From contig NZ_LXYO01000023.1 of the NCBI RefSeq assembly GCF_001650915.1, forward strand, positions 1,178,001-1,242,000: a stretch of DNA of 64,000 bases. Direction: 5' to 3'. Of this stretch, positions 18,698 to 27,791 are shown one piece after another. Position 1 is the stretch's first letter, and every line of letters begins with the position of its first letter. A program made the position numbers and the translations under genes. The notes beneath the pieces were generated by a model. That model was not told where the DNA came from and made no database searches. It was given only the letters and a program-made list of their open reading frames with translations. Source of the stretch: Marinobacter sp. EhC06 (GTDB lineage Bacteria; Pseudomonadota; Gammaproteobacteria; Pseudomonadales; Oleiphilaceae).

Positions 18698-19561
18698 ATG
18701 ATCCGTTTCCTTACCCGTGGCCTGATTGCCGCCCTGACACTGACCATGCTCGCCGGTTGTAGCAACCCCGAGACGCCCCAGGAAGTGGCGGCGGCCTTCT
18801 GGCAGGCCATGGCCGAGAACGATGCCGGCGACGTGATGGAGTACTCCACCCTGGCGGACACCGCCGCGTTCGACGGTTACCAGCGGAGCTGGACGGATGC
18901 TGTGCCATCGTTCGGGCGGGTGGTCATCGAAGACCGTGAAGCCACCATCGTAACCCGCCTGCCTCCCGAGGCGGGCACCGAGGGCGAGCGGCTGGAGCTG
19001 GTCACCTACCTTGTGCGCGTCCAGGAGCACTGGCTGGTGGATTACGACCGCACCGGCGAGGCCATCCTCAATCCCTCCCCGTTCAACAGCATCATGGGTG
19101 AGCTCAGCCGGCTTGGCGACGAGCTCAGCGCCCGTTTCTCCTCATCCTCAGACGACTTTGAGCAGCAAATGGAACAGCTGGCTCAAGACCTGGAGGCCTA
19201 TTCTGAGGAAATGGGCCGGCAGGCAGAGAGCGCCATGGACGAGTTCGGTAAAAAGCTGCAAGAAGCCATGCGGGAGCTTGAACGCTCGGTGGAAGAAGCC
19301 CTGAAAGACAATGAGCCAACACCCGAGGAGGACCGGGTGATCCTGGAACAGGCTGCCCGGGATCTGGATCGCCAGGCCGATGAGCTGAGCGATCCGACCA
19401 TGGAATCCCTCGCCAACGCCAGTCGTACCGTGGCGGAAACCGGCGAACGCTTCACCCGCCTGAGCGAGGATACCCTGAACCGTTATCAGGATGAGTGGCA
19501 ACAGAAGCTGGCTGAGATGCGCGCCGACGCAGACGAATTCATCGAGCAGCTCAGGCCTTAA
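18698..19561 (+). CDS. Predicted lipoprotein with long helical C-terminus
   Basis: A 287-aa protein with a lipoprotein signal: hydrophobic residues 9-18 followed by the lipobox LAGC, lipidated C21. Residues 25-125 resemble a small NTF2-like or DUF4878-type fold (PQEVAAAFWQAMAENDAGDVM), and 130-287 is charged, heptad-like and probably coiled coil, rich in E, Q and R. Specific function unknown. It follows the ThDP enzyme by 46 bp without a terminator. Its stop shares TTAA with the convergent cheV stop. Confidence 0.75.
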   Translation: MIRFLTRGLIAALTLTMLAGCSNPETPQEVAAAFWQAMAENDAGDVMEYSTLADTAAFDGYQRSWTDAVPSFGRVVIEDREATIVTRLPPEAGTEGERLELVTYLVRVQEHWLVDYDRTGEAILNPSPFNSIMGELSRLGDELSARFSSSSDDFEQQMEQLAQDLEAYSEEMGRQAESAMDEFGKKLQEAMRELERSVEEALKDNEPTPEEDRVILEQAARDLDRQADELSDPTMESLANASRTVAETGERFTRLSEDTLNRYQDEWQQKLAEMRADADEFIEQLRP

Positions 19562-20445
19562 CGGGCCTGCTCTGCGCCTCTCAACATGGCCTGAAGCAAC
19601 TCTTCGGCATCAAACTTGGTCAGGGCCTCGTTGGCACCAACCTGATTGGCATAACTCAGGCTCATCTCACTGTTCAGTGATGTATGCAGAATGATGTAGG
19701 GCTGCTTCAGCGCTGAATTGTCCCGGACATTGAACGCCAGCTCGTACCCGTCCAGCCCCGGCATCTCGATATCGCTCACCAGGATGTCTGTGGGCCGGCC
19801 CAGTTCGTGGTCCCGCAGCAGGATCTGCAGGGCATCATCGCCATTGGACGTTACCTGATAGGGGATGTCCTTGCTGTCCAGCACATCCGAGAGCTGCTTC
19901 CTGGCAACCTGGGAATCGTCCACCATGAGAATGTTCAGGGCCTTGAGGGTCTCACTCTGCACATCTGTGAGCACTACCTCCTGGGTATCCAGGGATTCCG
20001 GGTACACCTTGGCCAGCAGCAATTCCACATCCAGCAACTGGATGATATCGCCCTCCACGTCCAGCAGGCCGGTGATAAAGGCCTTGTTGCCCAGGGCCTT
20101 GGGCGGCGGCATTACTTCCTTCCAGTCGGTTTCGATAATCTGCTGAACGCTGCGCACCAGAAAACCGATCTCCTGGCGCTGGATATCCGTGACAATAATC
20201 GAGGCCTTTTCCTGTTCTTCCCGGGTCAGCGGTGGGTAGCCCACGGCCGCGGCCATATCAATAACAGGAACGGCGGAACCCCGGAAAGTGGCCGTGCCGA
20301 TGACCGCATGATGGCTGTGAGGCAGCTTGGTCAGCCGCATGAAAGGCAGGATTTCCCGGATCTTCAGGGTACCGATCCCGAACAGACGCTCGCCGGAAAG
20401 CCGGAACAGCAGAAGTTTCTGGGTCTGCTTCGCTTTGCTGGACAT
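19558..20445 (-). CDS. cheV: Chemotaxis coupling/response protein CheV
   Basis: A 295-aa protein with an N-terminal CheW-like domain (LFGIGTLKIREILPFMRLTK, then TATFRGSAVPVIDM) and a C-terminal receiver domain (ILMVDDSQVARKQL, phospho-acceptor aspartate in LVSDIEMPG, then an LHTSL segment). CheV couples chemoreceptors to CheA and is tuned by phosphorylation. AAGGA precedes the ATG at 20445, preferred over an in-frame upstream codon. No other chemotaxis gene is adjacent, which is common for cheV. Confidence 0.94.
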   Translation of the reverse strand: MSSKAKQTQKLLLFRLSGERLFGIGTLKIREILPFMRLTKLPHSHHAVIGTATFRGSAVPVIDMAAAVGYPPLTREEQEKASIIVTDIQRQEIGFLVRSVQQIIETDWKEVMPPPKALGNKAFITGLLDVEGDIIQLLDVELLLAKVYPESLDTQEVVLTDVQSETLKALNILMVDDSQVARKQLSDVLDSKDIPYQVTSNGDDALQILLRDHELGRPTDILVSDIEMPGLDGYELAFNVRDNSALKQPYIILHTSLNSEMSLSYANQVGANEALTKFDAEELLQAMLRGAEQAR

Positions 20446-20636
20446 AAAACCGGGTCCTTTCAACTGCAAAAGCCCCTGAAGCAGGAGCTTTTTCAAGAAG
20501 TTGGTTCAACAGGCTGTTTGCCGGACATTGTTCAGCCCGCAAACCAGGGGTATGTAGCAATAGTAGCAGCTTTACCGTGAACGGGGATTCAGAAGGATTG
20601 TTTCAAATGGTGACAGAGTTTCTCTATGCCGTGGCG

Positions 20637-21233
20637 TCACCAGGGAAGATTGTTTAAAACGAACCAGGCTGTGCCACCGGTCGCCAGAATTGCCACCAGC
20701 GCGAGCAGGCCATCCCGGGCCACAATGGCCAGGCCAAACGCCATCAGGGCAATTCCGGCACCGTTGGCGCTGAATGGAATTACCTCCATCAGTGGCATGG
20801 CAGCGGCCACAACCATACAGATGATGGCGATAACATATTGGCCCGGCCCGCGAACCAGCCAGAGTAGCCGTTGTTTGGTCCAGCGATCCATAAAACGGGC
20901 CGGCTTTGCCATCCAGTCCAGTCCCTTGGCAAGCTTTTTTCTCTCAATGTTCCGGCGCGCCAGCTTGGACGGAATCCAGATCGAGTGTCGCTGGAAAATC
21001 AGTTGCCCAAGGGTAAGTAACACCATCAGGCCGAGCAGGGTGGGCACCCCGGGAATGTCACCAATCAGCGGCGCCAGCGTAATAACGCCGGCGATCAGAA
21101 CGAGCGGGCCAAATGAGCGCTCACCGACGGCTTCCAGTACATCGCCCACAGACACCTGAGCCTGTCCCTCGGTATTCGAGCGGAGGCGCTCCAGAAGCTC
21201 TGTCAGGCTGGCTGGGTCGTCTGGCTGGTTCAT
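20637..21233 (-). CDS. ExoD family membrane protein
   Basis: A 198-aa protein with the ExoD pattern: an N-terminal soluble part (VSVGDVLEAVGERSFGPLVLIAG), then LAPLIGDIPGVPTLLGLMVLLTLGQ, an amphipathic basic loop and two to three further helices. The family is named for a Rhizobium gene affecting exopolysaccharide and alkaline tolerance; its biochemical role is unclear. ATG at 21233 with AAAGGAG 14 bases upstream; an in-frame TTG at 21257 is possible but has no site. Stands alone, divergent from the solute-binding protein gene. Confidence 0.85.
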   Translation of the reverse strand: MNQPDDPASLTELLERLRSNTEGQAQVSVGDVLEAVGERSFGPLVLIAGVITLAPLIGDIPGVPTLLGLMVLLTLGQLIFQRHSIWIPSKLARRNIERKKLAKGLDWMAKPARFMDRWTKQRLLWLVRGPGQYVIAIICMVVAAAMPLMEVIPFSANGAGIALMAFGLAIVARDGLLALVAILATGGTAWFVLNNLPW

Positions 21234-21405
21234 GGCGTTGGTTGAGGCTCCTTTCAATATTTCTCAGACACTACCTTGATTGAGTAAAGAGTGCATGACC
21301 ATCAGATGACGGAAGGGTTAGCATCGATCTGGTTTTTCAGCGGTTTTGAGCCAGGGACTTATTGGTCTATATTGAACAGAGTTTCCTTCCTCAGCGGCAC
21401 CAAAG

Positions 21406-22299
21406 ATGTATACAGGCAAGAGTAGCGGATTCCCGTTCTCACAGTCGTTGCCCCCGCGCTTATTTGGACCAGTTTTTCGCAAATCTGCTTTGGTCTTGGC
21501 GTCTATGGTCTGTTTTGCGGCCCCAACCTATGGCGACTGCGACATCACCTTGCGCTGGGATGATGACCCGCCGTATTTCATGGTCCAGGATGATGAGGTG
21601 GTTGGTATTGATGCCGATCTGGTTCGTGAAGCTATGAAGCGCCTTGAATGTGGCCTTTCTTTCGAAAAATTGCCTTGGGCAAGGGCGCTCCGGGAACTGC
21701 GTGACGGGCGGGTGGATATGCTCTCCGGTGCCTATCAGACGCCCGAGCGCGAACAGTATGCCCACTACTCGAAAGTGGTTGGCCTGGTATCCCCCAATAT
21801 CTTGTTTGTTCGGCGGTCTGACGAGGGCAGGTTCGATTTGAGCGGGTTGCGAGAACTGCTGGAATCGGATTTCAGACTCGGCGCCCAGATTAACGTGTCT
21901 TATAGCGACGAATACAGCGCCCTTGTCCAGAATCCGGACTATGAACAAAACATTCAGTATCTCTCCCGCCGGGAGTCGCTCTGGAGAATGCTGGCCCGCA
22001 ATCGAATCGATGGCGTGGTTGCCAGCAGGCTAACCGGCCTGTACGAGATACAGGAACTGGGGCTTTCCGACAAGATCATGCCCAGCTCACTGGTAGTGTC
22101 CAATAAACCCGCGTACTTCGTTTTCTCCAAAGCATCGGTTGGCTCCGAGTTTGTGGCAGATTTTGATCTTGTGCTGCAGGCGATGCTGGATGACGGGACG
22201 TTTGCGGCCATTGTGAATCGGTATGTTTGCGTGCCCGGAGGCTCTGGGCTGGCAGAGGCGCAGGCGGATAGGGGCGCATGCCCGTTGGCGATTCGTTGA
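21406..22299 (+). CDS. Periplasmic solute-binding protein, family 3 type
   Basis: A 297-aa protein with a basic N-terminus and signal peptide ending near CFAAPTYG (around 43), then DPPYFMVQDDEVVGIDADLV, ERLPWARA-like KLPWARALRELRDGRVDM and GAYQTPEREQYAHYS. This is the bacterial extracellular solute-binding family 3 fold, usually binding amino acids. No ABC permease or ATPase genes are adjacent, so it may be an orphan binding protein or a sensor input. It ends 32 bp before the displaced ssrA terminator, originally its convergent neighbour. Confidence 0.85.
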   Translation: MYTGKSSGFPFSQSLPPRLFGPVFRKSALVLASMVCFAAPTYGDCDITLRWDDDPPYFMVQDDEVVGIDADLVREAMKRLECGLSFEKLPWARALRELRDGRVDMLSGAYQTPEREQYAHYSKVVGLVSPNILFVRRSDEGRFDLSGLRELLESDFRLGAQINVSYSDEYSALVQNPDYEQNIQYLSRRESLWRMLARNRIDGVVASRLTGLYEIQELGLSDKIMPSSLVVSNKPAYFVFSKASVGSEFVADFDLVLQAMLDDGTFAAIVNRYVCVPGGSGLAEAQADRGACPLAIR

Positions 22300-22330
22300 C
22301 GTTCGGCCAGGTTTTGGAGAGCGTGTAACG

Positions 22331-22357
22331 AAAAAAGCCCCTGAAATCAGGGGCTTT
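22331..22357 (-). terminator. Native ssrA terminator, now separated from ssrA by the element
   Basis: AAAGCCCCTGA and TCAGGGGCTTT form a strong hairpin. Read on the minus strand it is followed by TTTTTT and preceded by the 16-bp att copy that ends a tmRNA (CCACCA), so it is the original ssrA terminator. On the plus strand it may also end the solute-binding protein transcript. Confidence 0.85.
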
Positions 22358-22367
22358 CTCTTGGTTT

Positions 22368-22383
22368 TTTGGTGGAGACGGCG
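22368..22383. repeat. Left attachment site copy
   Basis: TTTGGTGGAGACGGCG, identical to 34619-34634. It lies between the displaced ssrA terminator and the element's first repeats. Confidence 0.92.
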
Positions 22384-22448
22384 TCCAATAGTGTAACGCT
22401 TGTAGGTGCATGAATTTATTGTATTAAAAAAATTATAAGTTACTAAGA

Positions 22449-22467
22449 TACCCCCAGAAATACCCCC
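22449..22467 (+). repeat. Candidate left arm-type integrase sites
   Basis: TACCCCC occurs twice, at 22449 and 22461, a 12-bp period, 66 bp inside the left att copy and followed by ACTTT. The same motif pair with the same period lies near the right end. Confidence 0.5.
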
Positions 22468-22579
22468 ACTTTATAAGCGGTGCCCTCTGTTTTTATCCGA
22501 CTTTCCGGAAGCGTAGCCCGCCAAAATCCTTGGAAAAATATTTTATCAATCTTTTTCGATACAGTCGTTATTGCTCGAT

Positions 22580-22820
22580 ACAAGGCGGCAGGTGGCAGGC
22601 ACGCGGCCCGGTCTCGGGTATCCCCAGCGGCAGGCAGTGGAACCGCCAGCACCAAGCGGGACTGGGGCGGATACCCCCCCCAGCCGCTGGCGGGCATCTG
22701 AGGTAGGTAGATCATCACCAGGTACAGGACGGTTCAGCAGCTGGCGGACAGTAGGAGGCCGGGGCGGCCCTCAGGTTGGTGGGGTGGCAGGTGGCTGATC
22801 CGCTTCTCGGAGGCCGGACC
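22580..22820 (+). repeat. Mosaic repeat block 1
   Basis: This 516-bp gap (22384-22899) has no gene. It contains GCGGCCCGGTCTCGGGTA (core 2), GACTGGGGCGGATACCCC (core 4), CACCAGGTACAGGACGG leading into CAGCTGGCGGACAG (core 1), and a degraded core 3. The open frames that cross it run through repeat DNA and are not credible. Confidence 0.8.
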
Positions 22821-22899
22821 CGCTAGTTTTTTTCTTGCCGGGACCATGAAGCAAAAAGGCGGCCCATGGCCGCCTCTTTCGTCTTTTAGAGCACTTTCA

Positions 22900-23193
22900 T
22901 TAGGCTGCGCTAGCAGTTGTACGTTCTTTCATTGCTTCCGCAATAACACGCAGTACACCCCTGTTCGCTCCAACGACTTTCAGGGACCCAAGCACTTTAT
23001 CAAGTCCAAACTGCATTACCAGAACACCAAAAAGCTCATCAGCGTAGGACGATGAAATTGAAACGACGGAACTCAAGTCGTAGACGACCACAGAGCCACG
23101 TGAAATAGCAGACGCCAGCTTTTCACGTTCAGAAACAGCAGCACTGCGAGATGCTAACGAACAACCATTGATTGTATATTTTTCAGTGTTCAT
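22900..23193 (-). CDS. STAS-like (DUF4325 type) small protein, partner of the ATPase
   Basis: A 97-aa protein matching the STAS-like DUF4325 pattern: SLASRSAA near the N-terminus, a strand VVVYDLSSVVSIS (35-47) and the hallmark SSYADELFG (48-56). STAS proteins act as switch partners of serine kinases such as SpoIIAA with SpoIIAB; phosphorylation here is an inference, with S47-S49 as candidates. Its ribosome site GGAGG lies in the last codons of the ATPase gene, and only one base separates that stop from this ATG, so translation is coupled. Located at the element's end opposite the integrase, as expected for cargo. Confidence 0.75.
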   Translation of the reverse strand: MNTEKYTINGCSLASRSAAVSEREKLASAISRGSVVVYDLSSVVSISSSYADELFGVLVMQFGLDKVLGSLKVVGANRGVLRVIAEAMKERTTASAA

Positions 23194-23194
23194 T

Positions 23195-24151
23195 CTATAA
23201 ACCTCCTAACCGCTCCATAATTGCGGCAACCTGATCATCAGGCTCGTCTTCTTCCCTGCCTAATTCATCCTCGTACAATCTGCACGATAAAGCAACACCC
23301 TCCCACTCGGGGCACGAACTGTACATCATTTGACCGTCAGTATCCATCTGCAAGCAGCCTGTCCCGCTGACAAGGGTGAGTTTTCCTCGGTATTTCCTTA
23401 TCAGCTCAGTGAGCTTCCAGAGACCCAGCCCTTGATGATTCAGGCGGCTTGTTACTCTCGGAACCGCCGCGCCAAAGGGAGAACCACCAATAATGTCTTC
23501 GGGAACAGATTGCGCCCAATCGTCATCATCATCAGCGTGTTTGGTAGAGTTGTTCTTAGTTACGCACCATTGTATGGCTTGGATGTCATCATCGGCTGCT
23601 TTGCCATAACGCCTTAGTTCTCGCAAGAAACCATGGCCAGTATCAGCCAGTGCGAACTCGATGGCTGGCCTGCCTCCATTGTCCCAATCATTCCATTTTT
23701 GGGCCATTGACACACCGGTTGATCTCCCATGCGCCCACACGTTGTCATGCAGCTCACCGATCACGTTCATTAAATCGATGCTGCCCTGTAAGTCAGGGTT
23801 GGAAAGCATTTCTCTAACACAACTAACGATTTGGTTGTTTGCCGCGTCCGTTGACTCAATACAGTCTAGGCGAGTTAAAGGAGAGTAGGTTGATCCAACA
23901 TTTTTTCGGCAGTATTGGTAATCATCCTCTCCGAATACGCAGTCATTGAAGCCTATGGCAGATGAGTAATCCAGGGTCTTCTGATCCGGGAAATAGATGT
24001 TCTTGTTGGCAATGTGGTGTCTCCGAGCTGTGCTGGCAAGCATTACCCAGGCACCCGGATTAACAAAGCCTTTGGGAATGACCAGGCTTGGGGTATCTGA
24101 TTCAGACGGGTTGCCAACTACTTGCAACGCGGTTTTCAAATCAATCTGCAT
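23195..24151 (-). CDS. GHKL/histidine-kinase-like ATPase, paired with the STAS-like protein
   Basis: A 318-aa protein with the Bergerat ATP-binding fold in the C-terminal half: N box GELHDNVWAHG with E133, D136 and N137; G1 box ADTGHGF with D170, G172 and G174; G2 box HQGLGLWKL around G241-G243. There is no phospho-acceptor histidine domain, receiver or membrane segment, so it is not an ordinary sensor kinase. An N-terminal domain of about 120 residues is unrecognised. The partner gene encoding a STAS-like protein follows at once. The role is unknown; a switch, signalling or phage-defence module is an inference from location and pairing. Confidence 0.78.
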   Translation of the reverse strand: MQIDLKTALQVVGNPSESDTPSLVIPKGFVNPGAWVMLASTARRHHIANKNIYFPDQKTLDYSSAIGFNDCVFGEDDYQYCRKNVGSTYSPLTRLDCIESTDAANNQIVSCVREMLSNPDLQGSIDLMNVIGELHDNVWAHGRSTGVSMAQKWNDWDNGGRPAIEFALADTGHGFLRELRRYGKAADDDIQAIQWCVTKNNSTKHADDDDDWAQSVPEDIIGGSPFGAAVPRVTSRLNHQGLGLWKLTELIRKYRGKLTLVSGTGCLQMDTDGQMMYSSCPEWEGVALSCRLYEDELGREEDEPDDQVAAIMERLGGL

Positions 24152-24254
24152 TCCCTATCGAACTCCATAATCCATTTTGTGGTTCAGATGCTATCCGCAG
24201 AGCGGCAGTATTGCTAGGGGACTAAGCTTTTCTCGTATCGCATCCCGAGTATAC

Positions 24255-24430
24255 CTTGGTCGATGATTGGCCATCACCAGGTAAAGGGCAGTTCAGCAAC
24301 TGGCGGAGAGGAGGCAGCAGGGATGGGCCTCGATCTGGCGGGCAGGTCGGTGGCCTGATCCCGTGCCGGGAGACCAGCAGGGGCAGAGGGAGGCCGGCTC
24401 CCGGAGTCAAGGCAACGCAACGATTAGGGG
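24255..24430 (+). repeat. Mosaic repeat block 2
   Basis: Within the 353-bp gene-free stretch 24152-24504. It contains CATCACCAGGTAAAGGGCAG leading into TTCAGCAACTGGCGG (core 1) and GGTGGCCTGATCCCGTGCCG (core 3). The block lies between the tail genes and the ATPase gene. Confidence 0.75.
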
Positions 24431-24504
24431 GTTGGTGTTGTGGTGGTTCGTTATGAAACTGAAAGGGAACCAGGGGCGAGCCTAGGCCGGTTGCCCCTGG
24501 CTGG

Positions 24505-24918
24505 TTATTGTTCGTAAGGGTTGCTGCTGCTGATCACATAAACAACTTCAAACGTTGCAAGAACGATCATTTCTTTCTGGCCATTCTCTGGAAAGTCCAG
24601 CGTTGCACCGGTGTAGGCAATACTTTTGCAAAGCCCGCCCAATGTGTGATCGTTGCTCAGCGCATCATCCAGCAGACCGGATAACATGGCGTTGCCTTGA
24701 GCGCTGGAATTTAGTGAAACGTCACGGGTTGCAAGTTCTGCTACTTGAAGAGTTACTGTGCAGTCATACTTACCGTATCTGTTTTTTTCGGTGGTTTCTG
24801 TTGGGTCCCATAGAGCCCTCGCAGGTAGGCCCGATTCCCCATCAAGGCGATCCGCACGGGTTGCACTGATTCTATCTGCAAATGCTTGAACTACCTGTTC
24901 CCTAATACTTACTGGCAT
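24505..24918 (-). CDS. Phage tail-terminator-like protein, lambda U position
   Basis: A 137-aa soluble protein directly after the Z-like gene, start and stop overlapping by one base (TAATG). In lambda the order is Z then U, and gpU is 131 aa; both caps complete the tail tube. Sequence resemblance is weak but the C-terminal strand FEVVYVIS and overall size fit. It could be another small tail-completion protein. No tail tube, tape measure or head genes are present in the element. Confidence 0.5.
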   Translation of the reverse strand: MPVSIREQVVQAFADRISATRADRLDGESGLPARALWDPTETTEKNRYGKYDCTVTLQVAELATRDVSLNSSAQGNAMLSGLLDDALSNDHTLGGLCKSIAYTGATLDFPENGQKEMIVLATFEVVYVISSSNPYEQ

Positions 24919-25532
24919 TAGTAACCCCTCAAAATGTCATCCAGCTTTTTGTTGAATTGCTCCACTTGGTATTCCGAAAGAGATTTAGCCAAATCATCTT
25001 TAACGTCAGTGAAGACTTGAGAAAGTGAAGGCCCGTGAAGCCTTAAGCGGCCATTTTCACGTTTCGCTAAGGCGGGCAGGTTGGAGTTTTTGAGTTTAGG
25101 AAGAATGAACCACTCCGGACCAAGGCTGATAGGTGAACTGTTTGGTTTGATTTTCACTTTCAGCGGCTGGTCAAGGTTCGCTACAGAGAAGAAACCTTTC
25201 TTGTACTTCAACAGGGCACCATATGAAGCCCTGCCCGTATCCGGGTTTACGGCATTCACTCCATACAAGTAATAAACCAGCAGCAGGCCACGGGAGGGGG
25301 TAATAATCTTCGCCGTCAGGTTTCCAGTGGTTGCTTTTTTAACCTCTAATCTGTCTCTGATATAGGCCGCCGATAGATTAACCTGAGTCCGTATGGCCTT
25401 GTTTGATTCTGTTTTACCCTTCGACGCAGTCGCGTTCAAAGAGCGCATTAACGCCTTTGGGGTGCCCGTGGTCAGTCCAGCCATGAGCATTTTCACTTTG
25501 TTTACGCTGGCTTTATCAACTTCAACTTTCAT
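24918..25532 (-). CDS. Phage minor tail protein Z-like
   Basis: A 204-aa basic protein. The N-terminal half matches the lambda gpZ/minor tail Z pattern: ALMRSLNATASKGKTESN, TQVNLSAAYIRDRL, then LEVKKATTGNLTAKI and SRGLLL. Lambda gpZ (192 aa) is needed for functional tails and DNA transfer. ATG at 25532 with AAGGC upstream. It forms a two-gene unit with the U-like gene. Its presence without other structural genes suggests a remnant, or a satellite that adds its own tail-completion proteins to helper particles. Confidence 0.65.
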   Translation of the reverse strand: MKVEVDKASVNKVKMLMAGLTTGTPKALMRSLNATASKGKTESNKAIRTQVNLSAAYIRDRLEVKKATTGNLTAKIITPSRGLLLVYYLYGVNAVNPDTGRASYGALLKYKKGFFSVANLDQPLKVKIKPNSSPISLGPEWFILPKLKNSNLPALAKRENGRLRLHGPSLSQVFTDVKDDLAKSLSEYQVEQFNKKLDDILRGY

Positions 25533-25679
25533 TGGAATATTGCCTTTTTATGGGTCTAAGGGGAGCCATCGTTTTTGCCTGAAATGTCCCGTGGTAATTC
25601 AAATTATGGCCTCGCTTTTTCTGGCTGTGGTCCGTCCTGAGATTTCCTCCACTACTTAAAAACGGTCACAACAGGAGAA

Positions 25680-26530
25680 ATCAAAAGTTTTTGTCGGAAA
25701 GCCCGGCCAGGCCGCCGCGCGTAGCCCTCTGGGGAAATCAGTACCGGCTACAGGGCGGTTCAGCTGTGGTTACGCGAATTGCCACGGCAGGCAATGACAC
25801 AAGACTACGAGGGACGGCAGAGGCGAACACGCCTAGAACTTGGGGCGTTTTCTTGTCTTGAATCTATGACGGTTTGCAGGTGATGCCGGTGGCGGACAGC
25901 CGGCCCGGTCTCAGGTACCCCCAGCGGCAGCAGCTCGGCACCAGGTAAAGGGCGGTTCAGCCACTGGCGGACAACAGGATATCGGGAGCGGCCCTCAGGT
26001 GAGTCGGTGACCTGACCCCATGGCCGGAGCCCAGCGGGGACAATCGGAGACCGGTTCCCAGTCCCGGGGCAGCGGAATGGAGGCAGTCAGCACCGGGCCT
26101 GTACCAGATACCCTCAGCACTGGCGGATCGTCACCAGGAACAGCAGCGTTCAGCCGCTGGCGGGCAGTCGGGAACCGTAAGCGGCCTTCACGTAAGCCGG
26201 TGGCCTGATCTCATGGCCGGGGCCAACATTGGCACGGAGGCACAGGCATTGAACTGGGGCGGTACCCTGTACCTACTGACAGAACTGACAAAAGCCCCTT
26301 CCGTCAGTTTTGTCAGTAGCGTATCCGGAGGCGCGCCAGAAACCGGGGCTCAGCAGGCCAGGCCACCACCAGGTGCAGGGCGGTTCAGCCGCTGGCGGAC
26401 AGCACGGGGCCTGATCCCATGACCGGAAGGTCAGCAGGGCAGCCGGAGACCGATTTCCGGTGCCGGGGCAACAGCTGGGCGGGAGACCAGCCCCAGCGGT
26501 TGCAGGCCATCACCAGGTGCAGGCCAGCGT
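25680..26530 (+). repeat. Mosaic repeat block 3
   Basis: Part of a 2.26-kb gene-free region (25533-27791). It holds core 1 near 25951, 26145 and 26381, core 2 near 25891, core 3 near 26007, 26200 and 26407. The part 25768-26167 is nearly identical to 31440-31838. A 53-bp piece at 26275-26327 is a perfect inverted copy of 28208-28260, inside the 213-aa gene. Confidence 0.85.
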
Positions 26531-26639
26531 ATTCAGATAAGCCCTTTTTACCTAATTTATATACATAGACAAAACTGACAAAAGTCTTTTTATTTTTATT
26601 AAATAAGGGGTTAAGTATAAGAAGCCGGGAGCAGCCCTT

Positions 26640-27310
26640 AAGCCGGCGGGCAATCCGGTGGCCTGATCCCAGGCCGGAAGGTCAGCAGCGGCAGCGGGAG
26701 ACCGTCTCCCGGTACCGGGGCAAATACCCCCAGCCGCTGGCAGGTTGTCGCAGGTGTCAGGCAGTGCGGGCACCCGGCCCGGTCTCAGGAACCCACAGGG
26801 GCAGAAGATCATCACCAGGTACAGGGCGGTTCAGCCGCTGGCGAGTGGCGGGAGCTGCCCACAGACTGGCGGGCAGGCCGGTGGCCTGATCCCTTGCCGG
26901 GAGGTCAGCAGCAACAGCGGGAGACCGGCTCCCGGTGCCAGGGCAACGGCAGGCGGTGAACTGCCCGCACCGGTCCGGACTGGGGCGGATACCCCCAGCC
27001 GCTGGCGGACTTCCACGGGGTGCAGGCAGGGCGGACAGCCTGCCCGGTCTCAGGTACCCCCAGCGGAGGTAGATCAGCCACCAGGTACAGGACGGTTCAG
27101 CCACTGGCGGACAGCAGGGAGCCGGGAGCGTCTTTTAGGTCGGTGGCCCGATCCTGTGCCGGTATGTCAGCAGCGGCAGCGGGAGACCGACTCCCGGTGC
27201 CAGGGCAACGGCAGGCAGTGGAACCGCCAGCGCCGGCGCAATCTGTGGCTGATACCCCGAACGGTGGCAGATCAGCACCCGGTGCAGAGCGGTTCTGTCT
27301 CTTCGAATGT
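26640..27310 (+). repeat. Mosaic repeat block 4, two near-tandem units
   Basis: Core 2 occurs at about 26771 and 27041, core 1 at about 26821 and 27081, core 3 at about 26657, 26880 and 27143: the unit period is close to 270 bp. GGGAGACCGGCTCCCGG and CCAGCCGCTGG are internal palindromic pieces. Long open frames across it are compositional. Confidence 0.85.
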
Positions 27311-27791
27311 TGTTCAATTTATCCGGTCTTCCTTACTTTGTTTTTCTGTTTTTATCTGTGGTTCTTCCCAAGGCTTCCGGGTTGATCCGTATTCTCACTT
27401 TATAAAACACCCCAAAAAATGAGAGGAAGGAAGGCTAAGTATCTGATATGTCTACAGAAAAACCGCGCCTCTGCGCACCCTCAGTGACGGTAACCCTCAG
27501 AAGGACCCGTTCAATTTTCCTGAAGCAGTGGGCGTGCATTAGGTTCTGGTGTGGTGGTGTGCCTATTGTTCTACTGCACCCGTGACGGTTGCCAGGACAA
27601 CGGCAGGCAATGAGTCGTTGGCTGTGTTCGATGATCACCAGGTAAGAGGCGACCCGTATAAGCGGTCGAGGAAGGAAGGACTAGGCCGGGGCCGGGGGAG
27701 CGTTTAGCGTAAACGATCAACACCGGAAATCAGGTAGCCTTATAGTTAGCCCAGTGCCCAGCCTGGCATCAAGGGGAGGTAGAGTCAGTGT
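27311..27791. other. Gene-free, low-GC stretch beside the repeats
   Basis: About 480 bp with no credible gene. The first part is AT-rich; GGAAGGAAGG occurs twice (about 27425 and 27670), and CACCAGGTAAGAGGCGACC near 27636 is a broken piece of the repeat core. Confidence 0.5.

Noticed and set aside
26745..27422. 225-aa open frame and several similar ones in the element's gaps
   Set aside because: They cross the mosaic repeats in varying frames, are rich in R, G, P and S, and have no ribosome site or consistent reading frame between repeat copies.
27435..27638. 67-aa open frame on the minus strand
   Set aside because: No ribosome site, odd composition, and located in a gene-free region with broken repeat pieces.
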